From: Clostridiales bacterium
GTDB lineage: Bacteria; Bacillota; Clostridia; Lachnospirales; Lachnospiraceae
Direction: 5' to 3'
Assembly (NCBI GenBank): GCA_023663185.1
Contig: JAMPHY010000014.1
Coordinates: forward strand, 24,426 to 88,425
Length of the DNA: 64,000 nucleotides
Under the pieces are notes generated by a model. It was given only the letters and a program-made list of their open reading frames with translations, was not told the DNA's origin and did not search any database. Positions within the stretch are counted from its first letter, which is position 1. Each line of letters opens with the position of its first letter. A program made the position numbers and the translations under genes. Below are positions 25,653-34,416 of the stretch, in pieces.

Positions 25653-26121
25653 CACATTAAACCTGTACGCCTGCCAGGAACATGATACTTTTAACGAATA
25701 CCGTACGGGATTAAGACAGGTATTTGAAGCAGTCAGGTATTCAAAGGATAAAGAGGGGCTTAAGAAAGTCATGGAAGAAAATAAAGAGGCGTACAGCAAT
25801 ATAGACAGTGAAACAAAAGACATGCTTGAAGTAGTAGCAAATATAAGGATACCGGAAAATTTTAAAAAGGAAGAAAATGGAGAGGAGCGATATAACATGT
25901 GTAAGGCGTTTGAGGATATGAGGCTTGAAGGTTATGAAGAGGGTATGGCAACCGGAAGGTCGGAAGGCATGATTGCCGGACGGCTGGAAGGTATACGTAT
26001 ACTAATTCAGACATGTCAGGAATTGGGATTATCTAAGGATACTATTATACAAAAATGTGCGGAAAAGTTTGGCATAGAATTGGAAAGTGCCGGAAGGTAT
26101 GCGGAAGAGTATTGTGTCTGA
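25653..26121 (+). pseudogene. 3' fragment of a third Rpn gene
   Basis: An open frame continues the Rpn sequence from LNLYACQEHDTFNEYRTG to the C-terminus (SAGRYAEEYCV), about 150 codons, but has no N-terminal half, start signal or promoter. It is fused to the tail of copy A. The first 60 bases differ from copies A and C at many third-codon positions; the remainder is almost identical. It carries two of the 24-bp tandem units instead of four. Internal ATGs lack good ribosome binding sites, so this is a remnant, though it can serve as a recombination donor. Confidence 0.8.
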
Positions 26122-26181
26122 ACAGATAAACTGATTAACTATTTAACTTGTAGAAGCGTGCGCCGCAAGGCGCGTACACTG

Positions 26182-26219
26182 AAAAGGCGCATGGGAAATA
26201 TGAACCATGCGCCTTTTTT
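26182..26219. terminator. Terminator after the Rpn fragment
   Basis: AAAAGGCGCATGG pairs with CCATGCGCCTTTT around a nine-base loop, followed by a six-T run. It can also terminate the convergent Schlafen-AlbA gene. An identical hairpin occurs at 29242-29279. Confidence 0.85.
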
Positions 26220-26286
26220 GCATCCAATTAACAATTATTACGGTCAGAATCTTATCCTATAGTTTTTCGGAATCCTTCTTTGCCTC

Positions 26287-27726
26287 TCATGTGGTGTGTG
26301 CATTCTTATCAATTTCCCAATGTCCGTTACTGCCGCTTCCGACATATTTGATAATACCTATGTCCTTTATTTTGCGTCCTACAGTTTTCACGCTAATTCC
26401 GAGTCGCATTCCTATTTCTTTTCGGGTGATGTGTGGATTTTCTTTTATCATTTCATAAATCTGATTCATAATATCATCGTGAGGGACATCATGAGGGACA
26501 TCGTGAGGGACATCGTGAGGGACAATTTCCTCAGGTCCTACTGTAGCGGTTGCAACTTCAATTAGCGGAATGGTAATTCGGAAAATATCTCCTTCGACAA
26601 ACTGCGGATTTGCGCCAGAATACATCTTTGTATATTTGTAAGTATTACGCATTCCAGAGCCGAGTTCATCAGCCATACCAATCTCACGGAATACTTTTGA
26701 AATAGGCGGGTTCTTCGGGAAGGGTTCAAATGTAGCGGGGTTCAAAGATCCATACCCATGTGACAAATTGGCATTCTCTGTAAAAATGCGATTTTTTTCA
26801 ATGATAAATTTGGCGACATAGGCATTTGAAAAATCCCGGTGCGCCAAAAGATTCGATATAATTTCCCGAAGAATGTTATCCCTTGCGCTGACACTCTGCA
26901 TGCCGTCCAAGTGGAATGTATCATTCAAATGCTTCTGCCCAAAAAGCATTAATCTGTCATAGCTTTCAATAAGATTTGTAATTATCACATCTCTATCATC
27001 ATACCGATCAGTGTTAAATACACGGAAGATTGCGTCCGTCTTATGCTGCGGCAGTACAGACATGATTGTACTGTCTTTTCCAAAAAGAAGTATCCCGGCA
27101 TAAGTGACTCCTTCAACCTGTGAATATTCATCTGTAAGAATTAATCCTGCGCTGCGTAACATCTCTTCATCGGACATAGCTATCCATGGGTGATTTTTCA
27201 CTCGTACTCTTGTCATGTCCCTTGCCCGCTCCAGAAGGTCTCTGCGCAGTGAGTTAATACCAAAATGAGTGACCTTATTAACAAAGAAGTTGCCGCGCTT
27301 TCTAGCATAAAGACGATACACTTCGTCAGAATGGTGTGTGATATCAATATCAGCGTCTTCATTCCGATCCCATATTTTGCCGGAGCAACGAACAACATCC
27401 TGTGATGCTGGTACATGGATATAAAGAATCTGCTTACCATCTAATTCGTATTGAACCGGTGTTAGATAGAGCGGCGGATATATTTTACTATCATTATTGA
27501 CAGTGGTAACAAACTGCTTTTTAATTTTATCAACCTTATCATTTTGGATACCAATAATATTGCCATTGTCTTGCACGCCAAGAAAGATATGTCCACCATC
27601 TCTGTTTGAAAAAGAACATACGGTTTCATAGACATCTTTTGTAATATCCGTATAGGACTCCTTAAATTCGACGGTAATGCTTTCACCACCATCAATTATT
27701 TTTTGTAATTCTTCTGGAATTATCAT
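26287..27726 (-). CDS. Schlafen-AlbA ATP-binding protein with HTH
   Basis: A 479-residue protein: an AlbA_2 (Schlafen) domain at about residues 14-120 (ESITVEFKESYTD; GGHIFLGVQDNGNIIGI), a HATPase_c_4-like region (NILREIISNLLAHRDFSNAYVA; GMADELGSGMRNTYKY), and a C-terminal winged helix (HITRKEIGMRLGISVKTVGRKI). Between these is a four-fold VPHD repeat encoded by 12-bp units. Such proteins are usually called transcriptional regulators or ATP-dependent DNA helicase-like; Schlafen-AlbA proteins also occur in defence loci. It lies between the two Rpn copies, on the opposite strand. AGGAGG precedes the ATG. Its target is unknown. Confidence 0.82.
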   Translation of the reverse strand: MIIPEELQKIIDGGESITVEFKESYTDITKDVYETVCSFSNRDGGHIFLGVQDNGNIIGIQNDKVDKIKKQFVTTVNNDSKIYPPLYLTPVQYELDGKQILYIHVPASQDVVRCSGKIWDRNEDADIDITHHSDEVYRLYARKRGNFFVNKVTHFGINSLRRDLLERARDMTRVRVKNHPWIAMSDEEMLRSAGLILTDEYSQVEGVTYAGILLFGKDSTIMSVLPQHKTDAIFRVFNTDRYDDRDVIITNLIESYDRLMLFGQKHLNDTFHLDGMQSVSARDNILREIISNLLAHRDFSNAYVAKFIIEKNRIFTENANLSHGYGSLNPATFEPFPKNPPISKVFREIGMADELGSGMRNTYKYTKMYSGANPQFVEGDIFRITIPLIEVATATVGPEEIVPHDVPHDVPHDVPHDDIMNQIYEMIKENPHITRKEIGMRLGISVKTVGRKIKDIGIIKYVGSGSNGHWEIDKNAHTT

Positions 27727-28036
27727 AGCAGACAGTTCCTCCTATTTATATAAAATAGCATTTCCATGTAGTATACTATTATTCTATAATTTTCTCTCGC
27801 CATATTCAGCGAAAAATTGTATCTGGTTTTTTGTTGAAAATTATGGCACATACCTTATCAACTGACTGAATAAGTATAGCAAAATAAATTATATCTGCCA
27901 ACAGGGAAATGATTTTTTTATCTACAAAAAAATTAGAGCAATCGCAAAGTGCCTAAGCTATGATAAATACCGACTTCTTAAATCTAAAAAGCAAAATATA
28001 TTATATAAAATGATAATAATTTATAGTAAATTATCC

Positions 28037-28066
28037 TTTACAAAATTACAACAACTATGCTATGAT
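28037..28066 (+). promoter_or_regulatory. Promoter of Rpn gene copy C
   Basis: This is identical to the copy A promoter: TTTACA (28037-28042), an 18-base spacer and TATGAT (28061-28066), followed by the same leader with the possible hairpin over the ribosome binding site. Confidence 0.55.
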
Positions 28067-28167
28067 TATTAAAACATATCTGGGAGTCTTAAATTCTGGA
28101 AAATCTTTTTTCACATCATGGAATCTGAATCCCTTATATGATTAATAAAATTAAGGGAGGATAACTG

Positions 28168-29181
28168 ATGGGAAGAAAAGACGATTATCAGTTTGATTAT
28201 CTGGACGATGATACAAGGTTTGCGGACCAGATAAACGGAGCACTATTCAAGGGAATACAGGTTGTAAAACCAGAAGAGCTGGAGCCTGAGGACTCGCAGA
28301 TTGTCAGCACTGGAAGTATTGACGGCGTTACATGGCAGGAAGGAAAAAGTAGTAATCGAAAAAACAGGAAGCAGAGAGAAGGAAGCTGCAGTATTAGGAC
28401 GGTCGTGGACAAGGCGCGACTATGGAAAGGCAGGAAGCTACATATTCTTGTAGTTGAAAACCAAAATTATGTCGATTACCAGATGGTACTAAGAAATATG
28501 CTTTCTGAGAGCGTTGGATACCGTAAACAATGGAAGCAGAAGAAGCGGTTACATACTGCGGCAGGTGATTTAAAAGATAAGGACGAATATCTGTCTGGAA
28601 TGAAGAAGGACGAGAAGTTTGCGCCTATTATTACGCTTGTTGTATATTTCGGAGATGAGCATAAGTGGAATGGGGCAAGGTGTCTGTATGACCTTCTTGA
28701 CATTGACGATGAGCTTAAAGAGTATGTGACGAACTACAAGCTTAATTTGTACGACTGCCAAGAACATGATACTTTTAATGAATACCGTACAGGACTGCGA
28801 CAGGTATTTGAAGCAGTCAGGTATTCAAAGGATAAAGAGGGGCTTAAGAAAGTCATGGAAGAAAATAAAGAGGCGTACAGCAATATAGACAGTGAAACAA
28901 AAGACATGCTTGAAGTAGTAGCAAATATAAGGATACCGGAAAATTTTAAAAAGGAAGAAAATGGAGAGGAGCGATATAACATGTGTAAAGCGTTTGAGGA
29001 TATGAGGCTTGAAGGTTATGAAGAGGGTATTACAACCGGAAGAACGGAAGGTATACGTATATTAATTCAAGCATATCAGGAATTGGGATTATCTAAGGAT
29101 ACTATTATACAAAAATGTGCGGAAAAGTTTGGCATAGAATTGGAAAGTGCCGGAAGGTATGCGGAAGAGTATTGTGTCTGA
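28168..29181 (+). CDS. Rpn-family recombination-promoting nuclease, copy C
   Basis: A 337-residue near-duplicate of the protein at 24518. Residues 1-29 and about 74-286 are identical, while residues 30-73 differ at about 16 positions (for example GSIDGVTWQEGKSSNRKN against GIIDGGTRREGKSRKRKG). The C-terminal tandem repeat is reduced to essentially one unit (GITTGRTEG). The catalytic-type strand LHILVVENQ is intact, so it should be active if copy A is. It has its own promoter and terminator. The patchy divergence points to gene conversion between the copies. Confidence 0.85.
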   Translation: MGRKDDYQFDYLDDDTRFADQINGALFKGIQVVKPEELEPEDSQIVSTGSIDGVTWQEGKSSNRKNRKQREGSCSIRTVVDKARLWKGRKLHILVVENQNYVDYQMVLRNMLSESVGYRKQWKQKKRLHTAAGDLKDKDEYLSGMKKDEKFAPIITLVVYFGDEHKWNGARCLYDLLDIDDELKEYVTNYKLNLYDCQEHDTFNEYRTGLRQVFEAVRYSKDKEGLKKVMEENKEAYSNIDSETKDMLEVVANIRIPENFKKEENGEERYNMCKAFEDMRLEGYEEGITTGRTEGIRILIQAYQELGLSKDTIIQKCAEKFGIELESAGRYAEEYCV

Positions 29182-29241
29182 ACAGATAAACTGATTAACT
29201 ATTTAACTTGTAGAAGCGTGCGCCGCAAGGCGCGTACACTG

Positions 29242-29279
29242 AAAAGGCGCATGGGAAATATGAACCATGCGCCTTTTTT
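29242..29279. terminator. Terminator between Rpn copy C and the LysM gene
   Basis: The same hairpin as at 26182 (AAAAGGCGCATGG with CCATGCGCC, then six Ts). It lies between convergent genes and can serve both. Confidence 0.85.
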
Positions 29280-29295
29280 ACACTCAAATTAGCAA

Positions 29296-32200
29296 TTATT
29301 TTACAGGAACAACAATTTTCTGTCCTATGCTAATCCTATTTGGATTCTTAATCGAATTAAACTTTAATAATTCGGCTATAGTAGTATTGTACTTCTTCGC
29401 AATCTTTGAAAGAGTATCACCTTTAATAACGGTATATATTGCATTATTTGCAGCGTCAGGTGTAACCGGAACTACAGCTCCCGTAATCGCTGTCTGTCCG
29501 TCATATGGATATGTACCATACAAGTATAATGGTCCGTAATACTCAATTCCATCTACCACACGCGCCTGACCAGCCGGAATAAGTACCTTGTAATCCTTAC
29601 CCATGTATCTGTATTCCAAATACAATGAAATAGTAGGATTATTAACTAAAGTTTTCATTACGCTGCTTGTTAAAGTAATGCTGTCCTTAGTTACAATCTT
29701 TACCGTTGAGTTTGCCTGCGCTGTGGTAATCGTCTTCTCAATGCTCTTTATATAGTTATTATAGCTATTTTCTGTAGGTGCGGGTACAGAATCATCTGAC
29801 TTACCACTGGTAGTCTCTGACTTACTGCTCGTTGTGGCAGATGTCGTGGGCGTTTCAACTGGCTTTTCGGTAGAAGTGCCCGGATTATCTTTCTTCTTCC
29901 AGTCTTCTATAGCGGGGAGAATGCTCGCTTTATATTTACTCTCCAGCTCGGTTTTACTTTCCTCTATATCCGCATAACTCTCTTCTAATTCATCTTTTTG
30001 TTCATCAGAGAGATTTTCATATGCCGCCTTAGCAGCGTCATAATATTCACCTACAAGCGCATATTCTTTTGCTATTGCATCAATGGAAGCCTGGACATCT
30101 GCACGTGCACCATCTACATCATCGTCTTTCTCTACAGCGTCATCATATGCCCCAAGCGTACCTCCGGCAAAATCATCGTCTACTTTATTGTATCCCAACT
30201 CAGCCGCTGCGTTCCAGAATTCCTCTTCTGCTGCCAGGTACGCATCCTCAGCTGCCCAGTAACCCACTTCTCCATTATCTGAAAGTATGCTGTTATATTC
30301 ATCGTCTATGTCAGCTTGACGGTTTTCGATGCCTTCTTGAGTATCCTTAATATAATAATTTCCGTTCTCATCTTGCTCATCTTTTTGGGTGGTCAGTTTC
30401 CCATAAGCCTTTACAGCATCATCATAGCATCCTTTCGCAGCCGTATATTTTGCTGTTACATCGCTTATGGCATCCTTTACTGCATCACGAGCAGCGTCAA
30501 CACCATTGCCGCTTTCTACAGACGCGTAATATTCCTTACGCTTGTTATTCATTTCTTGCACTGCTTCCCCAAATGCTCTCTCTGCTGGCCAATACAAATT
30601 TGCCTTATCTTGATAACGCCATTTATCAATCTCATTGCAATCATCTTCATATTGCTTCTTTATGCCGTCATATTCAAATTCCTTACCATCTTCATCAGTA
30701 CCAGTACCGCCTGTTTCATAATTTTTTTGTATATCGCTGAACTGCTCCGCACAAGACTTAATTGGGTTCCCATCACCACCTACACCATCGTCTTTATGAT
30801 TCTTCTGCTCATCTGTCAGAGCATTAAACGCTGCTTCAGCTTCATTGTAGGCGGAATCCACTTTACTATAGGCTGACTCATATTCTTCTATTGCTGTATT
30901 GACATTGTCACGGGCTGTTGCTAACGCTTCTAAGTCTACTTCTTCTCCCTCTGTAACATTCGCCATTTTATGATATTCCTCTATTGCTCCGGTAATATCA
31001 TTACCATTTCCAAAGAAAGCCTTATCTCGTGCTGCATTGAATTCTTCTGTCGCATCATAGTATGTATTTTGAGCCCTATAATAATCCTGCATAGCAAGCT
31101 CCATGCAGTTATTTTCATAGTTCGCCTTTAAGCCGCCATATTCATTACCTTTATCATCAATACCGCCTATTTCAAAATTTTTTCTTATCTCCTCTAACTG
31201 TTCTTCTGGAGACCTAGACTCTTCATCATTCTCATCTTTATCTGTCTTTTGCTCGTCTGTCAGGGCTTTATACGCGGTTTTAACTTTCTCGTATACGGAT
31301 TCTACTTTCCTATAGGCAGATTCATGTTCTTCTATGCCTTCCTGTATCTTTGCAAGCGCTGCCTCTAAATCTCCACCACTTTCTCTTGCTTCATCATATT
31401 TCCGCAGCGCTCCGGTAATACCCTCCTCATTATTTCCAAACAACTGCGATTCTACTTCATGGAATTTATCTTGCGCTTTCCAGTATATATTATTAGTTGC
31501 CCAAAAGCGCCAATTATTTAATTGTTCACATACAGGTCCGTAGCTATCCTTTATACCATAACCATCTTCCGTACCGTCACCATTATAAGCTGTGCCTATC
31601 ATCTCATACATATCTGTAACTGATTTGCCTGAGCTATTAGTTTCAGCCTTTTGCTCGTCTGTCAGGGCGTTATATTTAGGGGCGATTTCTTCATATTTGG
31701 CTTTCACTTTATCCAATTCTTTGTCAAACTCTTTATCAAATTCTGATATCGCCTTTTCTGCTTTATCAAAGGCTTCTTCAAACTCCTCTAAAGTAGTTTC
31801 ATCATAGTTTAATTCATCAAAATTCTGAATACTTTCATTCACTGGATCTATTAACTTCCAAAAAGACTCTTCTAATTGCCAGAATTCTCCCGCTGCCTGC
31901 CAGAATGCATCCAATGCGTCGCTATTGGCATCGTTCTCCTCGCCTTCATCTTCACCGTCAAGCTCCTGAGCCACGGGAACATCCTCTTCGTCTTCCAATA
32001 CTTCTGTTTCTTCGTCTTCTGATTCGTCCACGTCCTCATCTACAACGTCTTCCGTATCTTCATTTCCGTCTGGCTCCTCGTCTTCGCCTTCCTTTTCAGT
32101 CTCGTCGGTTCCGTCCGGCTTCTCGCCTTCGACTTCCTTTTCAGTCTCGCCGGTTTCGCCTGAGTCCTCTTTCACGTCAGTTTCGTTCTTATTCTCAGTC

Positions 32201-32382
32201 ACATTGGTTCCTTCGCTTCCTTCTGCTCCCTCGATTACATCTGACGCCTCAGTCTCGTCAGTCTCGTCCGCATACACCACATTTGAAGCGATAGGGCATA
32301 TAACCAGACTAAATATCAGGAGGAAAGCAAGCGGCGTAAGCCAGAATTTCTTTCCACGACTCTTTGTTACGTACTTTTTCAT
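29296..32382 (-). CDS. Large secreted acidic protein with five helical repeats and a C-terminal LysM
   Basis: A 1028-residue exported protein. It has a Sec signal peptide (about residues 1-38) and a very acidic Glu/Asp-rich stretch (39-155). Five helical repeats of about 130-148 residues follow, each containing a YxALTDEQK-like turn (near residues 239, 373, 521, 661 and 790). Then come a Thr/Ser-rich linker (835-870), a short domain ending YGPLYLYGTYPYDG, and one LysM domain (983-1028, YTVIKGDTLSKIAKKYNTT). LysM should bind peptidoglycan, so the protein is probably wall-attached with a long stalk. The repeats resemble FIVAR-like three-helix units but I cannot assign them. AAAGGAG precedes the ATG. 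It is monocistronic. Confidence 0.8.
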   Translation of the reverse strand: MKKYVTKSRGKKFWLTPLAFLLIFSLVICPIASNVVYADETDETEASDVIEGAEGSEGTNVTENKNETDVKEDSGETGETEKEVEGEKPDGTDETEKEGEDEEPDGNEDTEDVVDEDVDESEDEETEVLEDEEDVPVAQELDGEDEGEENDANSDALDAFWQAAGEFWQLEESFWKLIDPVNESIQNFDELNYDETTLEEFEEAFDKAEKAISEFDKEFDKELDKVKAKYEEIAPKYNALTDEQKAETNSSGKSVTDMYEMIGTAYNGDGTEDGYGIKDSYGPVCEQLNNWRFWATNNIYWKAQDKFHEVESQLFGNNEEGITGALRKYDEARESGGDLEAALAKIQEGIEEHESAYRKVESVYEKVKTAYKALTDEQKTDKDENDEESRSPEEQLEEIRKNFEIGGIDDKGNEYGGLKANYENNCMELAMQDYYRAQNTYYDATEEFNAARDKAFFGNGNDITGAIEEYHKMANVTEGEEVDLEALATARDNVNTAIEEYESAYSKVDSAYNEAEAAFNALTDEQKNHKDDGVGGDGNPIKSCAEQFSDIQKNYETGGTGTDEDGKEFEYDGIKKQYEDDCNEIDKWRYQDKANLYWPAERAFGEAVQEMNNKRKEYYASVESGNGVDAARDAVKDAISDVTAKYTAAKGCYDDAVKAYGKLTTQKDEQDENGNYYIKDTQEGIENRQADIDDEYNSILSDNGEVGYWAAEDAYLAAEEEFWNAAAELGYNKVDDDFAGGTLGAYDDAVEKDDDVDGARADVQASIDAIAKEYALVGEYYDAAKAAYENLSDEQKDELEESYADIEESKTELESKYKASILPAIEDWKKKDNPGTSTEKPVETPTTSATTSSKSETTSGKSDDSVPAPTENSYNNYIKSIEKTITTAQANSTVKIVTKDSITLTSSVMKTLVNNPTISLYLEYRYMGKDYKVLIPAGQARVVDGIEYYGPLYLYGTYPYDGQTAITGAVVPVTPDAANNAIYTVIKGDTLSKIAKKYNTTIAELLKFNSIKNPNRISIGQKIVVPVK

Positions 32383-32443
32383 ATAATTCTCCTTTCGATT
32401 TTCGATATTTTAATACACGTCTCATTATTCTAGCATTTTAAAA

Positions 32444-32494
32444 AAAATAAATGGAATGCAGCCTGCACACTTTTGCACGCTGCATTCCATTTTA
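32444..32494 (-). terminator. Terminator after the AAA-ATPase/PD-(D/E)XK gene
   Basis: A perfect 13-pair stem (AATGGAATGCAGC with GCTGCATTCCATT) plus extra inner pairing is followed on the minus strand by TTTATTTTTTTT. It lies about 40 bases past the stop codon of the gene at 32530-34224. Confidence 0.85.
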
Positions 32495-32529
32495 TTTATC
32501 CGCGGACCATCACCAAACACTACTTTATT

Positions 32530-34224
32530 TTACCCAATCAACACTCTTTTTCCCTCAAACGCAAAACCATATTTCTTTATCCGTTTCGCCGCAATCCCTT
32601 TTTCTAACAAGCTCTCCTCATACCGCTTCTCTTCTATCTGGTCTAACGCCGCTTGCACAGTATCCTCAAGCGTCTTCTCATCTTCCGGATCATGCACCTT
32701 AAATTCCATAATCACTGCATTATCTTTTTCATGATATGGCTCCAGCATGACATCATATCTTCCGAACCCACTTTCCCTGTTCGACGTAACAGCATATCTG
32801 TCTGCAAGTTCTACCATCAATCCCAGCACAAATCCATGGTAAAACCGCTCCGGTTCTGAACTTTTTGAAGGCTGGTGTCCTGTATCAAAATAGCTGAACG
32901 TATCCAAAGCAACTTTATTCATATAGACATTCATCGCCTTTTTATTGTCCTGTAGCAATGCCTTCACAAAGTCATTATAATCTGAAATATTTCTGGAAAA
33001 CCATCCCCGTATCATACCCCTGAACATAATGTTCACTTCACGGTTAGTCAGCGCCAGCTCATATTTTGGTTCCGTCACAGTATATTCTGGATCATATTCC
33101 TCATAGCTTAAGACCTTAAGATAACCGCTTGCCAGAAGCAGGCTCCAGATAGCATTTTCATCACCATCAAGCTGATTATAGACAATCTGCTCATCAATGG
33201 GTACAAACAAATGCTCCCCCCGCATCAAGCACTCAAAAGCTTCCTTTACTCCTCTGCTGCTTTCTCTTATCTGCTTCCCCACAAGGCTGTTGGAGCTTGT
33301 ATTTGCCCAGTATGCCGCCAGTTTTCCTGTATCCAGAAAATTCAATATCGACCACGGATTATAGATATCACTCCACTTTCCAAACATGAAACCGTCATAC
33401 CAGTTCTTCACATCCTGTTTTCTATCACCCATTCCATATTCATCTAACGCGGTAAACACCTCTTCTTCCGTAAAGCCAAAGGATGTACCGTATTCATCGG
33501 AAGTAGTCGTCACGACTTTCAGGTTATTCAAATCAGAAAATATGGATTCCTTGCTAACCCTTGTTATGCCTGTCATAATGGCACGTTCCAGCCATGGGTT
33601 TGTCTTAAATGCAGAGTTGAACAGGCTTCTGGTAAATGCCGTCAGTTCCTGCCAGTAACCGTTTACATAGGCTTCCTGCATCGGGGTGTCATATTCGTCC
33701 AGAAGAATGATAACTTTTTTCCCATGATATCTGGACAGAAAATCCGATAATTTATAAATAGAAAATGTCGCGTCCACATCCATCATATCTGTGGATATAC
33801 TTAAAAAAAACTTCTTTTCCTCTTCCGCCAAAAGACCGCTGTCTAATAAAAATCTATTCTTATGATACAATTCTGTAAGCAACTGATTTATCCTCTGCTT
33901 TGTCTGCTCATATGTTTTTTCTTTCACACCTGCAAAAGACAGGCTGATAACAGGATATGTCCCCTGCAACGCCCGGTATTTCTCTTCCTGCCAGATGGAT
34001 AGATTCTCAAACAAATCTCCGCGTCCTGCATACTTTACAGAAAAAAACTGCTCTGTCATGCTCATGGTCAACGTTTTCCCAAAACGTCTAGGTCTGGTTA
34101 TCAGCGTCACTTCATCTCTACTTTCCCACCATTCTTTTAAGAAAGCTGTTTTATCTATATAGAAACATCCGCTCTCAATTACCTTGCTAAAATCCTGAAT
34201 TCCGATTCCTACTGTTCTTGCCAT
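32530..34224 (-). CDS. AAA-ATPase-like protein with C-terminal PD-(D/E)XK region
   Basis: A 564-residue protein of the AAA-ATPase_like / PDDEXK_9 type. The N-terminal ATPase begins GIQDFSKVIESGCFYIDKTA, with Walker A TRPRRFGKTLTMSM and Walker B KVIILLDEYDTPM. The C-terminal nuclease-like region has GRYDVMLEPY and AVIMEFKVHD (D...ExK). The family is abundant and expanded in gut anaerobes; its biological role is not established, with recombination, mobile elements or defence all proposed. It is the first of three consecutive ATPase/nuclease-type genes. It has its own terminator. Confidence 0.85.
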   Translation of the reverse strand: MARTVGIGIQDFSKVIESGCFYIDKTAFLKEWWESRDEVTLITRPRRFGKTLTMSMTEQFFSVKYAGRGDLFENLSIWQEEKYRALQGTYPVISLSFAGVKEKTYEQTKQRINQLLTELYHKNRFLLDSGLLAEEEKKFFLSISTDMMDVDATFSIYKLSDFLSRYHGKKVIILLDEYDTPMQEAYVNGYWQELTAFTRSLFNSAFKTNPWLERAIMTGITRVSKESIFSDLNNLKVVTTTSDEYGTSFGFTEEEVFTALDEYGMGDRKQDVKNWYDGFMFGKWSDIYNPWSILNFLDTGKLAAYWANTSSNSLVGKQIRESSRGVKEAFECLMRGEHLFVPIDEQIVYNQLDGDENAIWSLLLASGYLKVLSYEEYDPEYTVTEPKYELALTNREVNIMFRGMIRGWFSRNISDYNDFVKALLQDNKKAMNVYMNKVALDTFSYFDTGHQPSKSSEPERFYHGFVLGLMVELADRYAVTSNRESGFGRYDVMLEPYHEKDNAVIMEFKVHDPEDEKTLEDTVQAALDQIEEKRYEESLLEKGIAAKRIKKYGFAFEGKRVLIG

Positions 34225-34416
34225 AAGCTTCTCCTTATTTTATACTGAGGCTGAGCTTATTATATCATAAAAAAAATAACTAGCCAAGCGCAGTACCGCG
34301 ATTATGTAATTTTACTCCAACATGCTGCACAGAGGGTGTTCGTGGGACAAAAGAAAGAGATTATTAAGCAAAAGGCGGAAATCCCTCAGTTGAACCAAAG
34401 ACCATTTTTATCCCAC

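Larger units (their letters stand above)
28028..29279 (+). repeat. Segmental duplication, copy C (Rpn gene with leader and terminator)
   Basis: This block matches 24378-25652 at a constant offset of 3650 bases through the promoter and leader. Its 3' tail (ACAGATAAACTG...GCGCCTTTTTT) matches the tail after the 3' fragment at 26122-26219. Identity stops a few bases past the terminator. No target-site duplication or terminal inverted repeats were seen at its edges. Confidence 0.85.

Noticed and set aside
25771-26121. Independent small gene of 116 codons in the Rpn fragment
   Set aside because: The ATG is an internal codon of the Rpn frame without a ribosome binding site, and the upstream sequence continues the same frame; it is part of a truncated copy.
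27727-28027. Possible gene or RNA in the 300-base gap before the second Rpn block
   Set aside because: AT-rich sequence without a plausible start, hairpin or motif; it only holds the upstream region of the Schlafen-AlbA gene, and nothing else is seen.
24518-29181. Rpn blocks as an insertion sequence or transposon
   Set aside because: No terminal inverted repeats or target-site duplications are visible at 24378, 25652, 28028 or 29279; the pattern fits homologous duplication and gene conversion.
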